NCBI GenBank assembly: GCA_052034685.1
Contig: JBPOIH010000005.1
Span: forward strand, 1 to 47,360
From: CAYUUR01 sp052034685
GTDB taxonomy: Bacteria; Patescibacteriota; Saccharimonadia; Saccharimonadales; CAYUUR01
Length of the DNA: 47,360 nucleotides
Reading direction: 5' to 3'
Shown one piece after another: positions 1 through 9,054 of this stretch (within the stretch, counting starts at the first letter, position 1; the number at the start of each line of letters is the position of its first letter). Position numbers and translations under genes: made by a program. The notes below the pieces were generated by a model. It made no database searches. It was not told the DNA's origin and saw only the letters and a program-made list of their open reading frames with translations.

Positions 1-2
1 GA

Positions 3-596
3 GCCGCGCAAATTGCCGGACTTGACCGCATTCCTGCAATCGTCCGAACCATGGAAGAGCTGCAACAACTAGAGCTCGCACTTGTAGAGAACGTCCAGCG
101 CGTTGATCTCTCACCACTGGAACAAGCGTTGTCCATCCAGCGCCTCCATGATCAGTTTAGTATTGCATACGCTGACATCGCTCAGCGCCTTGGTAAAGCA
201 CTAGCCACTGTTACTAATATTGTGCGCTTACTACAACTGCCTGATGATGCACGCCAAGCCCTCGAACAAAAACGAATAACCGAAGGACATGCCCGTGCTA
301 TCTTGTCACTGAAAGGTATGCCTGATAAGCAGACAGAGCTGTTGCAATTCATATTAAAGAACAAATGGTCCGTCCGTCAGGCTGAGCAGTTTGCTGTTGC
401 TTGCAAGAAAAACACTACATCGACGACTAGCGCAAAACAGCAAACACAGAAAACTACACTAGAAACCCGACAACTCAGTAAATATTTAGGTGTACCGGTC
501 AGCATCCGTCGCACTGCAAAAGGCGGTAAACTAGAGCTCGGCTTTACCTCGGACGAAGAGCTAGCAAAGATATTGGATAGGCTCAAAAAAGCCTGA
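3..596 (+). CDS. parB: ParB chromosome partitioning protein (5' end outside window)
   Basis: ParB binds parS sites near the origin, spreads or clamps on DNA and works with the ATPase ParA in chromosome segregation. The frame is open from base 3, so only the C-terminal 197 residues are present. The visible N-terminal piece (AGLDRIPAIV) is the end of the ParB/Srx CTPase domain. It is followed by the ENVQR-x-DLSPLEQA segment that starts the helix-turn-helix region, then the DNA-binding helices (IAQRLGKALATVTNIVRLL) and the GHARAILSL motif. A short C-terminal dimerisation segment begins at about LSKYLGVPVSI. The ATG at base 51 lies inside this conserved domain and is not the true start. lepB converges on it from the right with a 14-bp gap. 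Confidence 0.93.
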   Translation, partial: AAQIAGLDRIPAIVRTMEELQQLELALVENVQRVDLSPLEQALSIQRLHDQFSIAYADIAQRLGKALATVTNIVRLLQLPDDARQALEQKRITEGHARAILSLKGMPDKQTELLQFILKNKWSVRQAEQFAVACKKNTTSTTSAKQQTQKTTLETRQLSKYLGVPVSIRRTAKGGKLELGFTSDEELAKILDRLKKA

Positions 597-610
597 GTAG
601 TGCCTCTGAT

Positions 611-1252
611 TTAGAAGCGTTGCGCCTTGTCGAAAGGGAAGACGCGGTATGTAAGATGACCGACGATATCTTGTGCTTTGACAGGTCCGAAGCTGCGAGA
701 ATCGAGTGAGTTTGAGCGGTTATCCCCACAGACAAAAACAGCATTATCAGGGACAGTTAAGTCGACGTTCCCTTGTGTGTCGCCAATAACTGCACCGTAT
801 TCCATTGTCTTGTCGGGCTGAAAGCCTTCGGGATATTCAGCGTTGAATACTGTGAGCGTGCCGTCTTTTACCACCACACGTTCGCCAGGCAAGGCGATTA
901 CTCTTTTGATAAGTTGCTTGTCACCGCCGCCAAAGTCTTGCACGCTTTTGCGGTGAAAAATAATGATCTCGCCGCGCTTAGGAATGTAAGCGTTGCCAGT
1001 TATCTTTGACCAAGTTCGAGAAATTTTAGAAACAATCAGTCGATCTTGATTCTGTAGCGTAGTCTCCATGCTTGGCCCATCAACTTGATACGACTGAAAA
1101 ACAAATGCAGTGAGAATCAGTGCTGTGAGTGGTGCTAGGACGAGGATAAACAGCAATGAGGCTATGTTTTTAGCGCCTTCATGCTTTGGCGAGGACGGCT
1201 TATGGTGATGTACGGTTGGTTCAGAGCTGTGTGTTGTTGGTTGATGATCCAT
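611..1252 (-). CDS. lepB: Type I signal peptidase
   Basis: This membrane serine protease removes signal peptides from secreted preproteins on the outer face of the cytoplasmic membrane. The 213-residue protein has a His/Pro-rich cytoplasmic tail (1-27), one membrane segment (about 30-52) and an S26 catalytic domain. The nucleophile is Ser61 in GPSMETTL and the general base is Lys116 in LIKRVIALPGE. The closing box CGDNRSNSLDSRSFGPV is intact. It has the short single-anchor architecture typical of Gram-positive-like SipS enzymes. It is divergently transcribed from the LCP gene. A minus-strand -10 box (TATAGT, 1264-1269) ends 11 nt before the ATG, and no Shine-Dalgarno site is evident. Confidence 0.95.
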   Translation of the reverse strand: MDHQPTTHSSEPTVHHHKPSSPKHEGAKNIASLLFILVLAPLTALILTAFVFQSYQVDGPSMETTLQNQDRLIVSKISRTWSKITGNAYIPKRGEIIIFHRKSVQDFGGGDKQLIKRVIALPGERVVVKDGTLTVFNAEYPEGFQPDKTMEYGAVIGDTQGNVDLTVPDNAVFVCGDNRSNSLDSRSFGPVKAQDIVGHLTYRVFPFDKAQRF

Positions 1253-1263
1253 TACAGCTCTTA

Positions 1264-1269
1264 ACTATA
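1264..1269 (-). promoter_or_regulatory. Putative -10 box of lepB
   Basis: Read on the minus strand, TATAGT ends 11 nt before the lepB ATG, predicting a leader of about 5 nt. No good -35 box is visible. Confidence 0.45.
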
Positions 1270-1294
1270 CGGGAAATGAACAATAATGCACATG

Positions 1295-1323
1295 TTTACG
1301 CATGCAAACGAAAAGGTTATACT
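1295..1323 (+). promoter_or_regulatory. Putative promoter of the LCP gene
   Basis: A TTTACG -35-like hexamer (1295-1300) and TATACT -10 (1318-1323) are separated by 17 bp. The predicted start is near 1330, about 8 nt before the ATG. No Shine-Dalgarno site lies between. Confidence 0.5.
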
Positions 1324-1337
1324 AGAATCCACGTGTT

Positions 1338-3050
1338 ATGTATAATTTCAAAACTGTAAAAAAGCAGCCCTCTGGTAAGGCGGTCGATGGTATTATCCGT
1401 CCCGCACGCCAACCACGTACTACTGAAACGGGTGGCCAGTTTCGGCGCGTCAAATCATACCGCCCAGAACCAGCACCGCCACGAGCGCGCAAGACACCAA
1501 TTGGTGACTTTCGTCAGCCAACTGCACGTTCAATCACTGACCGTGCAAGACCGCTGAGCGTGAGTGGATCTACCGTAGCACTTGAGCAACCCTGGGATGA
1601 CAGAACAATGAATGATGACAAAGAAAAACCAAACAAAAAAGCCGGCAAACGTCGATTATGGCCTTTTGGTAAGGGCAAAGATAAAACAAAGAAAAAACCA
1701 CGGACCAAAAAGCAGAAGATTCGGCGCGGTTTGCTAATATTCCTGCTTCTGGGGATTCTGGCAGGTGCGTTCATGTTTGGCAAAACATACTGGAATGCAC
1801 GTAAGGTTCTCTCTGGTGGCGGTGGTTCACCAGCGTTGCAGCAGGACTGTGAAGACTTGTCTCAATTGAAGGTTGAGGGTGACTGTCGCGTCAACGTCAT
1901 GATTCTTGGTAAGGGTGGTGGGTCTCACGAGGCGCCTGACCTGACAGATACGATTATTATTGCAAGTATTGACCCGATTCATAAGGAAGCGGCCTTGGTG
2001 AGTATTCCGCGTGACCTCTATGTTCAGGCTGATGGTGGCTACGGTTACACCAAGATTAATGCGGTCTATGCAAATGCTAAAAGCGCTTCGTTTGCTCAGA
2101 GTAACCGTTCTAACGCCGCTAAGAAACGCGCTGAGCAGGCCGGATTAACGGCCATTGAGAAGACGTTAGAAAACAAACTCGGTATACCAATCCACTACTA
2201 CGGTATGATCGACTTTGAAGGTTTCCGTCGTGCTGTGGATACCGTCGGTGGTGTGACTATTGATGTCAAAGAACCGCTTATCGATCCATCCGTTGCCTGG
2301 GAAAATAACTGGAATGCGACTATTGCTACCAAGGGCGTTCAGAAGTTTGATGGCAAAAAAGCCTTGCTCTATGCGCGGTCTCGCCAGAGCAGCCCTCGTG
2401 GTGACTTTGACCGCTCGCAGCGACAACGCGAGGTGATCGTCGCACTCAAGGACAAGATTTTTACCGCTGGTACGTATGGTAATCCAGTGAAGGTCTCTCA
2501 GCTTATTGACACGTTTGGTAGCAGAGTCAGCACAAACTTTAGTATCGATGAAATTATGAAGCTCTACGGCATCGGCAAAGACATGCCCAGTGCTAACATT
2601 AAGTCAATTGGCTTATCAGATCCGCCAAACGATTACTTGACGACTGATACATATAACGGGCAATCAGTGGTTGTTCCAAAGGCTGGGCTCGATAACTATG
2701 ACGCTATCCGTAAATACATCCGTAAGGTTTTGGTTGATCCACGCATTCGCCAAGAGAACGCCCAGGTTGTCGTGCTCAACGGTACGCCAACGGCTGGGCT
2801 GGCCGCCAAGAAGGCTGCCGTGCTCAAATCCTTCGGCTATAACATTGGTGAAGTCAAAGATGCGCCGACCAAGGATTACCAGAAGACCGTTATTGTAGAC
2901 TTGCGCAGTGGAAACAAGAAATACACCAAACATTACCTTGAGCGACGCTTTGGTGTGAGTGTGACGGACAAGCTTCCGTCCGGCATCGTTGCCCCAGAAA
3001 CAGCAGACTTTGTTATAATACTGGGACAGAATGAAACAAGCGCTCAGTAA
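1338..3050 (+). CDS. LytR-CpsA-Psr (LCP) family cell-wall polymer ligase
   Basis: LCP proteins transfer undecaprenyl-pyrophosphate-linked polymers onto peptidoglycan outside the cell in monoderms. The 570-residue protein has a long, basic, disordered cytoplasmic tail (1-130) and one membrane helix (about 131-148). The LCP catalytic domain (about 185-385) contains LTDTIIIAS, the SIPRDLYV block with Arg225/Asp226, and the LLYARSRQ...DFDRSQRQR block with the conserved arginines. A C-terminal LytR_C domain (about 480-560) contains VVVLNGT and LRSGNKK. The N-terminal tail is longer than usual. The last 20 bp overlap the next gene, whose promoter lies inside this coding region. The native substrate polymer cannot be told from sequence. 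Confidence 0.93.
   Translation: MYNFKTVKKQPSGKAVDGIIRPARQPRTTETGGQFRRVKSYRPEPAPPRARKTPIGDFRQPTARSITDRARPLSVSGSTVALEQPWDDRTMNDDKEKPNKKAGKRRLWPFGKGKDKTKKKPRTKKQKIRRGLLIFLLLGILAGAFMFGKTYWNARKVLSGGGGSPALQQDCEDLSQLKVEGDCRVNVMILGKGGGSHEAPDLTDTIIIASIDPIHKEAALVSIPRDLYVQADGGYGYTKINAVYANAKSASFAQSNRSNAAKKRAEQAGLTAIEKTLENKLGIPIHYYGMIDFEGFRRAVDTVGGVTIDVKEPLIDPSVAWENNWNATIATKGVQKFDGKKALLYARSRQSSPRGDFDRSQRQREVIVALKDKIFTAGTYGNPVKVSQLIDTFGSRVSTNFSIDEIMKLYGIGKDMPSANIKSIGLSDPPNDYLTTDTYNGQSVVVPKAGLDNYDAIRKYIRKVLVDPRIRQENAQVVVLNGTPTAGLAAKKAAVLKSFGYNIGEVKDAPTKDYQKTVIVDLRSGNKKYTKHYLERRFGVSVTDKLPSGIVAPETADFVIILGQNETSAQ
3014..3019 (+). promoter_or_regulatory. -10 box inside the LCP gene for the next gene
   Basis: TATAAT at 3014-3019 ends 11 nt before the ATG at 3031. 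It lies wholly within the 3' end of the LCP coding sequence. The -35 region is weak. Confidence 0.5.
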
Positions 3051-3780
3051 ACTCAAACCAAAGAAGGGTGTTGCCCACGTTCTTCACATTGGCTTCAATG
3101 TGCTCCTGCCAGCATTGCTCTATATTTTTGTACGGATTGAGCTCATACCGATCGCTTTGGCATTGGTAATTGTGAGCAAATGGCGCATGTTTGCCGTCAA
3201 ACCCCGCCATTGGCCAGCTAACATTCGTGCTAATGGTGTAGACCTCATGGTCGGGCTGTCGATCGTCATCTTTATGTCAAACAGTGGCACACAGCTCTGG
3301 CAAGTGATCTGGACGTTGCTATACCTGCTGTGGTTGCTATTTGTGAAGCCACGCTCAGATGTTATTTCAGTATCCCTCCAGGCCTTAATCGGGCAGTTTG
3401 CAGGCCTAACAGCGTTGTTTTTGGCATTTGGCGAAGCAGCTACCTTTTGGCTTGTGCTTGGCACCTGGGCGATTACATATGCTGCAGCACGGCACTTTAT
3501 GACGAGCTTTGATGAGCCGATGACGCGCCTCTTTTCGCACATTTGGGCGTACTTTGCCGCATCGCTAACTTGGGTTTTGGCACATTGGCTATTGTTTTAT
3601 GGTCCGATTGCGCAGCCAACCCTACTGCTTTCTATCATTGGATTTAGTTTGGCAACGTTGTATTACCTGGATGAGACAGATAAGCTTTCGGTGTTTTATC
3701 GACGGCAGATTCTGTTCATTATGCTGACAATCGTCACCATTGTGATCTTGCTGGCCGATTGGCAAGACAAAACGAGCTAA
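3031..3780 (+). CDS. Polytopic membrane protein of unknown function
   Basis: I do not recognise a family. The 249-residue protein is strongly hydrophobic with about 7-8 predicted membrane helices, a short basic N-terminus (KQALSKLKPKKG) that fits the positive-inside rule, and a short charged C-terminus. No catalytic motif stands out. It overlaps the LCP gene by 20 bp and is followed 24 bp later by htrA, so the three may be co-transcribed with an additional internal promoter. The context suggests an envelope role, but that is inference. Confidence 0.8.
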   Translation: MKQALSKLKPKKGVAHVLHIGFNVLLPALLYIFVRIELIPIALALVIVSKWRMFAVKPRHWPANIRANGVDLMVGLSIVIFMSNSGTQLWQVIWTLLYLLWLLFVKPRSDVISVSLQALIGQFAGLTALFLAFGEAATFWLVLGTWAITYAAARHFMTSFDEPMTRLFSHIWAYFAASLTWVLAHWLLFYGPIAQPTLLLSIIGFSLATLYYLDETDKLSVFYRRQILFIMLTIVTIVILLADWQDKTS

Positions 3781-3804
3781 CAGAGTATAACCAAGGAGGG
3801 AATT

Positions 3805-5004
3805 ATGGATGAGGGAACAGTACCGTCAACGTCACTAAAGACGGAGGCACCAAAAAAACAGCCTGCACCGCAAGCACGGCTGCGAACACTCGGCATCGTT
3901 ACCGTTTTGTTTGTAAGTACCGCCATGGGATTCTTAGGTGGCTGGCTTGGTGCAGAAAACAAACTGAGCAATGGTGAACTCAGTCAGAACTCGCAGCAAC
4001 AGATTGTTTCTAGTGAGAGTGATCTGATTAGCTCTATTGCAAAGGAAGTTGGCCCATCGGTTGTATCTGTTAATGTAACAGCCAATGTGCGCAATGATAG
4101 CTTCTTTGGGACGCAGCAATTAGAGCAGGCAAGTGCTGGTACTGGTTTTGTGATTGAAGACAACATTATCGTTACAAATCGTCATGTTGTGCCAAGCAGT
4201 GCCACAGCAGTGAGCGTTACGCTCTCTGACGGTACTGAACTTACAGAAGTTGAAGTAATAGGCCGGACAAATAGTGATGACCCGCTTGATGTAGCCTTCC
4301 TGAAAGTTAAGGATACAAAAGGCAAAACTCTCGTACCGGTAAAGCTGGGTGATTCCAGCAAGATGCAAGTCGGCGCCAAGGTTGTTGCTATCGGCAATGC
4401 GCTTGGTCAGTTCCAGAATACCGTGACATCGGGGATTATCTCAGGCTATAGCCGAAATGTTGATGCACAGGGCGAGAATGGCGTTGAAAGTTTGCAGAAC
4501 CTCTTCCAGACTGACGCAGCAATCAACCAAGGTAATTCTGGCGGTCCATTAGTTAATATGAATGGCGAGGTAATCGGAATTAATACGGCGGTGGCTGCAG
4601 ATTCCGAAAACATCGGCTTCGCAATCCCTATCAATGACGTTAAGAGCTTGATAAATAGTGTGGTAGAAAAAGGCAAGCTGGAGCGGCCTTACCTGGGCGT
4701 AAGATTTGTGTCTATCAACGATGATTTTGCGTACGAGTATAACTTGCCGGTTAAGCGCGGGGCTTACATCCCACCATCACGAGGTGGTCCTTCGAGCATC
4801 ATAAAAGGTAGCCCGGCCGACAAAGCTGATCTGCAAGAAAAAGACATCATCGTGAAGGTAAATGAAGAAGTGATCGACGAGAACAATAGCCTGACATCTG
4901 TAATAGGCCGATTCCAAGTCGGTGAGACGGTTACACTGACGATAAATCGCGACGGCAAAGAGCAGACCGTTCAGGTCAAACTCGAGGCTCTCCCACAAGA
5001 GTAG
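3805..5004 (+). CDS. htrA: HtrA/DegP-like membrane-anchored serine protease with PDZ domain
   Basis: HtrA proteases degrade or refold damaged envelope proteins. The 399-residue protein has a cytoplasmic tail, one membrane segment (about 28-49) and a trypsin-like domain with the triad His127 (TNRHVV), Asp162 (DPLDVAFLKV) and Ser245 (GNSGGP). A single PDZ domain follows (about 290-395, starting YLGVRFV). One PDZ and an N-terminal anchor match the Gram-positive HtrA type. The start is set by a strong Shine-Dalgarno AAGGAGGG at 3793-3800, 4 nt before the ATG. The gene is followed by a 484-bp gene-free structured region. Confidence 0.94.
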   Translation: MDEGTVPSTSLKTEAPKKQPAPQARLRTLGIVTVLFVSTAMGFLGGWLGAENKLSNGELSQNSQQQIVSSESDLISSIAKEVGPSVVSVNVTANVRNDSFFGTQQLEQASAGTGFVIEDNIIVTNRHVVPSSATAVSVTLSDGTELTEVEVIGRTNSDDPLDVAFLKVKDTKGKTLVPVKLGDSSKMQVGAKVVAIGNALGQFQNTVTSGIISGYSRNVDAQGENGVESLQNLFQTDAAINQGNSGGPLVNMNGEVIGINTAVAADSENIGFAIPINDVKSLINSVVEKGKLERPYLGVRFVSINDDFAYEYNLPVKRGAYIPPSRGGPSSIIKGSPADKADLQEKDIIVKVNEEVIDENNSLTSVIGRFQVGETVTLTINRDGKEQTVQVKLEALPQE

Positions 5005-5488
5005 GTAGTTCTCTTACTTAAAATCATACTTACCGAGCAAAGCTCGGCGCTCTCTCCTTTTGGTCCGCCAAAAGGAGCAAAAGCTCCCGGCAGCACAAGT
5101 CCTTAACTGAGCTGTTGATATTGTTCACAATGGTCAGGTCAACTCACCGCAGTTTGCTGCGGCTCAAACACGACCTGCCCGTTCTATTGTGAAACAATAC
5201 AACATCTCAATCAGGGCCTTATGCTCTATGCCGGCAGCCCCGCCCGGACGTCTGTAACTGAAGTCTGGCGTTGGTTACACCCAACGTCCGGGAGTGGGCT
5301 CACGCTCTGAAACACCGGTGGCTGGCAGGATTAAAAGGCCGGGTCAAACCAAAAGGCGGTCCGAGCTCAGTAACTAAATACCAAGGCCGGGCCTTGGAAA
5401 CAAGACTTCTGAAATAAATGCTAATCCCAACCTTGCTCATCCCATAAAGCTCATGCTAAACTACCCCTAATAACAAGAGGGAGTTATT
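5005..5488. repeat. Gene-free stretch filled with nested palindromes (element copy 1)
   Basis: No gene is visible here, but most of the stretch can fold. Hairpins in order: CCGAGC/GCTCGG (5033-5047); TCCTTTTGG/CCAAAAGGA (5055-5076) overlapping GGAGC-AAAA-GCTCC (5074-5087). Next is a long imperfect palindrome spanning about 5088-5234, whose arms include GTTGATATTGTTCACAAT against ATTGTGAAACAATACAAC, with an inner CCGCAG-TTTG-CTGCGG type hairpin. Then CCCGGACGT/ACGTCCGGG (about 5243-5292) encloses CGTTGG/CCAACG, and last comes CCAAGGCC-G-GGCCTTGG (5381-5397). The start of the array shares sequence with the element at 47153-47360. The final bases carry the Shine-Dalgarno of the next gene. Confidence 0.75.
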
Positions 5489-7117
5489 TTGGGTATCAAA
5501 GCACTACTAACACATACAAAAACCACACTAACCGTTCTAGCCCTATTAGCTAGTCTGCTATTACCCCCTGTTACTACCCAAGCCGCCCCCGCCCCAAGCA
5601 CAGTGCCAGGGTTTGTGACGACGTGGGGGAGCTATGCATCCGCCAGGTATGGATCTCCGAATGGTATTACAGTAGATGCTACTGGGGATACCTACATTGT
5701 TGACACAGACAACAGCCGAGTTCTTAAGCTCAACAGCGAGGGTAGCTTGGTGACGCAATGGGGGAGTGAAGGTTCCGGCAACGGCCAATTTAGCTACCCA
5801 CAAGGTATTGCAATTGACTCTGTCGGCAACGTCTACGTGGCCGATGGCAATAATCGTATCCAAAAATTCGACGCCGACGGCACCTTTATCTCACAGTGGG
5901 GCTCATACGGCTCGGGTAATGGTGAATTTATGGGTCCTAGAGGCATTGCGAAAGATTCGGATGACAACATTTATGTTGTCGATAACGATAATCATCGTAT
6001 CCAAAAGTTCGACGCCGACGGCACCTTTATCTCACAGTGGGGCTCATACGGCTCGGGTAATGGTCAGCTCAGTTCTCCTTCTGGAATCACCATTGACTCT
6101 GTCGGCAACGTCTACGTTGCAGACACAAGTAATCATCGTATCCAAAAGTTCGACTCTAACGGCACCTACATAACGAAGTGGGGCACTTCAGGTTCGGGCA
6201 ACGGCCAGTTTTCGTTCCCCATAGGTATAACGATAGATTCGTCTGGATACGTCTATATAGCCGACCCAAGTAACAATCGTATCCAAAAATTCGACACCAA
6301 TGGTACCTACATAACTAAGTGGACTAGTACCGGTGCTTATGGGGTGCATGCTGATCCTGCCGGTAACGTCTACGTATTAAGATTAAATGGAGAAGTCAAA
6401 AAGTATGATAGCAGCGGCACGTTGCTTACCCAGTGGGGTAGTTATGGTACCGATGACGGCCAGTTCAATGGTGATTACGATATGACCAGTACAGTTGAAG
6501 GTGAGCTATTCGTCCTTGAGTACTACAACAACCGCATCCAAAAATTCTCCTACCCCCCAGAAACAGCTACTCTATCGAGTACTGAGTCTGGTGCAAACAT
6601 TGCCCTCGAATCAACCGCCTTCACCACCTTCAGCTGTAGTACGTCCGTAACTGAAGACTCTCTCACCACATCAGACACCACTCAGGACTATCCCCTCGGT
6701 CTCGTAGACTTCTGCCTTGATGTTGTACCAGGTTCCACCAACACCGTATCCCTGACCTTCGAAACAGACCTCACTGCAGACCAAGTCATCGCTCGCAAGT
6801 ACAACCCCACCACCCAAACCTACACTGACGTACCTGGCGCTACCATCACTGCAACAACTCTCGATGGCAACCCAGCTCTCATCCTCACCTATGACATTAC
6901 AGACGGTGGAGACCTAGACGACGACGGCCTCGCCAACGGCACCATCCTAGACCCAGTAGGTCTAGCTATAGATGCAGCCGCTACCACAAGCAATACGTCT
7001 GATGCGGACACGCTTGCAGACACTGGTAGTAAACTTGTAAATGCGTATGTATTAATCGCTGCGTTGGTCAGTCTGGCACTGGTAGTCTTCGTCATACATA
7101 AAAGGAGGTTCGTGTGA
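5489..7117 (+). CDS. Secreted NHL-repeat surface protein with choice-of-anchor U-like domain and LADTG anchor
   Basis: A predicted exported, wall- or membrane-anchored protein of 542 residues. It has a signal peptide (about 1-32, ending TQAAP) and about six NHL beta-propeller repeats (about 40-350) with the recurring pattern WGSxGSGNGQF...GI-ID--GNVYVAD--N-RIQKFD. A C-terminal domain with a DGGDLDDDG calcium-binding-like loop resembles the choice-of-anchor U family. The end is LADTG, a hydrophobic segment and a KRRFV basic tail, like a sortase signal. The start is a TTG preceded by AAGAGGGAG. It overlaps the next gene by 4 bp (GTGA). A 69-bp DNA repeat lies inside the propeller. NHL propellers mediate binding, but the ligand is unknown. 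Confidence 0.88.
   Translation: MGIKALLTHTKTTLTVLALLASLLLPPVTTQAAPAPSTVPGFVTTWGSYASARYGSPNGITVDATGDTYIVDTDNSRVLKLNSEGSLVTQWGSEGSGNGQFSYPQGIAIDSVGNVYVADGNNRIQKFDADGTFISQWGSYGSGNGEFMGPRGIAKDSDDNIYVVDNDNHRIQKFDADGTFISQWGSYGSGNGQLSSPSGITIDSVGNVYVADTSNHRIQKFDSNGTYITKWGTSGSGNGQFSFPIGITIDSSGYVYIADPSNNRIQKFDTNGTYITKWTSTGAYGVHADPAGNVYVLRLNGEVKKYDSSGTLLTQWGSYGTDDGQFNGDYDMTSTVEGELFVLEYYNNRIQKFSYPPETATLSSTESGANIALESTAFTTFSCSTSVTEDSLTTSDTTQDYPLGLVDFCLDVVPGSTNTVSLTFETDLTADQVIARKYNPTTQTYTDVPGATITATTLDGNPALILTYDITDGGDLDDDGLANGTILDPVGLAIDAAATTSNTSDADTLADTGSKLVNAYVLIAALVSLALVVFVIHKRRFV
5855..6064 (+). repeat. 69-bp near-perfect direct repeat within the NHL gene
   Basis: Bases 5855-5923 and 5996-6064 are identical but for about one base, at a 141-bp (47-codon) offset equal to one NHL repeat. 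Such repeats can change copy number by slippage or recombination while keeping the reading frame. Confidence 0.85.
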
Positions 7118-8988
7118 GGTTACGGCAAAGAGCAATTGCGTTAACGTTGGCAATCAACCTGATGGTCGTTGGTGTGATTATCGCTCTGGCTCCAATGAGC
7201 GCACATGCAGCCCTCCAGGACACACCGATTGTTGATTTTCCTGAGACTAACGGTGAGGTATACGCTATTGCACCTGCATCTGATGGCTCGGTGTATGTCG
7301 GTGGGCGATTTACCTCAGTCGATGGAGTGTCGAGACGTAACGTGGCCCGAATACTGAGTGATAATTCTGTCGATCCAGACTTTAATCCGAGCATTTATGC
7401 GGACGGCGATAATCCTGATGTGGTTAATTCGTTTGTGCTTGATGAGGGCACTTCAACATTGTATGTTGGCGGTGGCTTTAATACTGTTAACGGGTCGACG
7501 CCTAGGAATAATGTCGCGGCCGTCAATTCGGAAACGGGCCTTGTGACGACATTTAACCCAAACGTTAATGGGACAGTCCATACCCTTGAGCTTAATCAGG
7601 ATGACGATATCCTGTATGCTGGCGGAAGCTTCACGACAGTCAACGGCGGCACGAGTCGTAAAGATCTAGCAGCTTTCAGCACCAATACCTCGACAGCCAC
7701 GGCATTCGATGCAGACATAAACACAGTAACGTGTGATGAAGGGGCAGAAACAGTGTATGACTTATTGTTCGATGCAAACACTGACCGTCTATACATAGCT
7801 GGTCATTTCTATTCGGTGGCGGAACACACTTCACGCGGTTTGGCAGCAGTTAATCCAACAAACGGTACACCTGATGAGGCATTCAGCCCAGACATTCGGT
7901 ATTCAGGTGAGGATGCCGATCTTGGACAGTGCCCAGAGGTGTATAGCGTCGAAAAGATCGGTAGCACAATATATGCCGGCGGATTTTTTGATAATGTGAA
8001 TTCAGGTGCTGAAACCAACTCTTACTTTGCAGCGTTTAGCGCTACAACCGGCGTGGTGACCGATTTAGATGTAGTATTTGATAGTGTTGTGTATGACATG
8101 ACGATCGATCCAATAAGCGGCAATCTCTATTTGGGGGGAAGTTTCTCTATGATTAATGGCTCAACGCAGCGGAATGAAGTCGCTGCTATTAATCTTGATA
8201 CGAACGAATTAATGAGCTTTAACCCAAATATAACTACTGCGCCGCCTGATCCATCTGTCCATACGGTAGCTTTTAATGATCGTGGTTACTTCTACACGGG
8301 CGGTACTTTTGACCATGTCGGTGGTGACCCACGGACGAGCTTAGCGGCGTTTGCAAATCCCGATACTGATGACGACGGTATCACAAGCGACGTGGAAGAC
8401 GCTGCCCCCAACAACGGCGATGCCAACAACGACGGTACTCCTGACGCTGAGCAAGCTAATGTCACCTCGCTCGTCAATACCGAAACTGACCGATACGTTA
8501 CCGTGGTGACACCAGATGGCACTACAATTACCACCGTATCTAGTGAAGCAGCGCCTGACGAATCAGGCATGACCCATCTCTTTGGTCTCGTTGGGTTTAC
8601 TGTTATCGGGCTTACGACTGGCGATACCATCCCGATCGAGATTTTCTATCCCAACCCAGATGAAGTTGATGCTTCGACCATCACACCTAAAAAGTATTTT
8701 CCAAGTACAGCTCGCTATGAAGAACTAGAAGGAGCGACGGTAACTGGTCTTGATATCGATTCGCAGCCCACACTTCGCCTCAGCTACTCACTGACCGACG
8801 GCGGTGCATATGACCTCGACCAAACAGCCGACGGACAAATCACTGATCCAGTCTCTCTAGCTACTACTAACCGCACTACAGACGCGCTTGCTGACACGGG
8901 TGAAAATGTGTTACCACTCGTTGTTACGGCCTGCATGATGGTGTTTATAGCGACGATGGTTTTGAAGCGTAGGCAGATTTTTGTGTAG
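7114..8988 (+). CDS. Secreted delta-60/DUF5122-like propeller surface protein with LADTG anchor
   Basis: A predicted surface protein of 624 residues. It has a signal peptide (about 1-32, AHAAL) and a repeated segment (about 35-410) with the pattern (L/V)Y(V/A)GG-F--VNG---RN-(V/L)AA(V/I)N, matching delta-60/DUF5122-type beta-propeller repeats. A thrombospondin type-3-like calcium stretch (DTDDDGITSDVED, about 417-440) and a C-terminal domain like that of the upstream protein (SLTDGGAYD) follow. It ends with LADTG, a hydrophobic helix and KRRQIFV. The GTG start overlaps the upstream stop. Its Shine-Dalgarno (AAAGGAGG, 7101-7108) is embedded in the codons for the upstream protein's KRR tail, so the two are translationally coupled. 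Probably an adhesin, by inference. Confidence 0.87.
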   Translation: MRLRQRAIALTLAINLMVVGVIIALAPMSAHAALQDTPIVDFPETNGEVYAIAPASDGSVYVGGRFTSVDGVSRRNVARILSDNSVDPDFNPSIYADGDNPDVVNSFVLDEGTSTLYVGGGFNTVNGSTPRNNVAAVNSETGLVTTFNPNVNGTVHTLELNQDDDILYAGGSFTTVNGGTSRKDLAAFSTNTSTATAFDADINTVTCDEGAETVYDLLFDANTDRLYIAGHFYSVAEHTSRGLAAVNPTNGTPDEAFSPDIRYSGEDADLGQCPEVYSVEKIGSTIYAGGFFDNVNSGAETNSYFAAFSATTGVVTDLDVVFDSVVYDMTIDPISGNLYLGGSFSMINGSTQRNEVAAINLDTNELMSFNPNITTAPPDPSVHTVAFNDRGYFYTGGTFDHVGGDPRTSLAAFANPDTDDDGITSDVEDAAPNNGDANNDGTPDAEQANVTSLVNTETDRYVTVVTPDGTTITTVSSEAAPDESGMTHLFGLVGFTVIGLTTGDTIPIEIFYPNPDEVDASTITPKKYFPSTARYEELEGATVTGLDIDSQPTLRLSYSLTDGGAYDLDQTADGQITDPVSLATTNRTTDALADTGENVLPLVVTACMMVFIATMVLKRRQIFV

Positions 8989-9054
8989 ATAATTGGCTTA
9001 GTAGAGGGTGATCGAGAGATAGCGTAAGCAATTTTCTTTCAAGAGCAATTGTTG

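Noticed and set aside
5005..5488. RNase P RNA, tmRNA or another standard structured RNA
   Set aside because: Hallmark sequences of those RNAs were not found on either strand by eye, and the region shares its head with a second locus.
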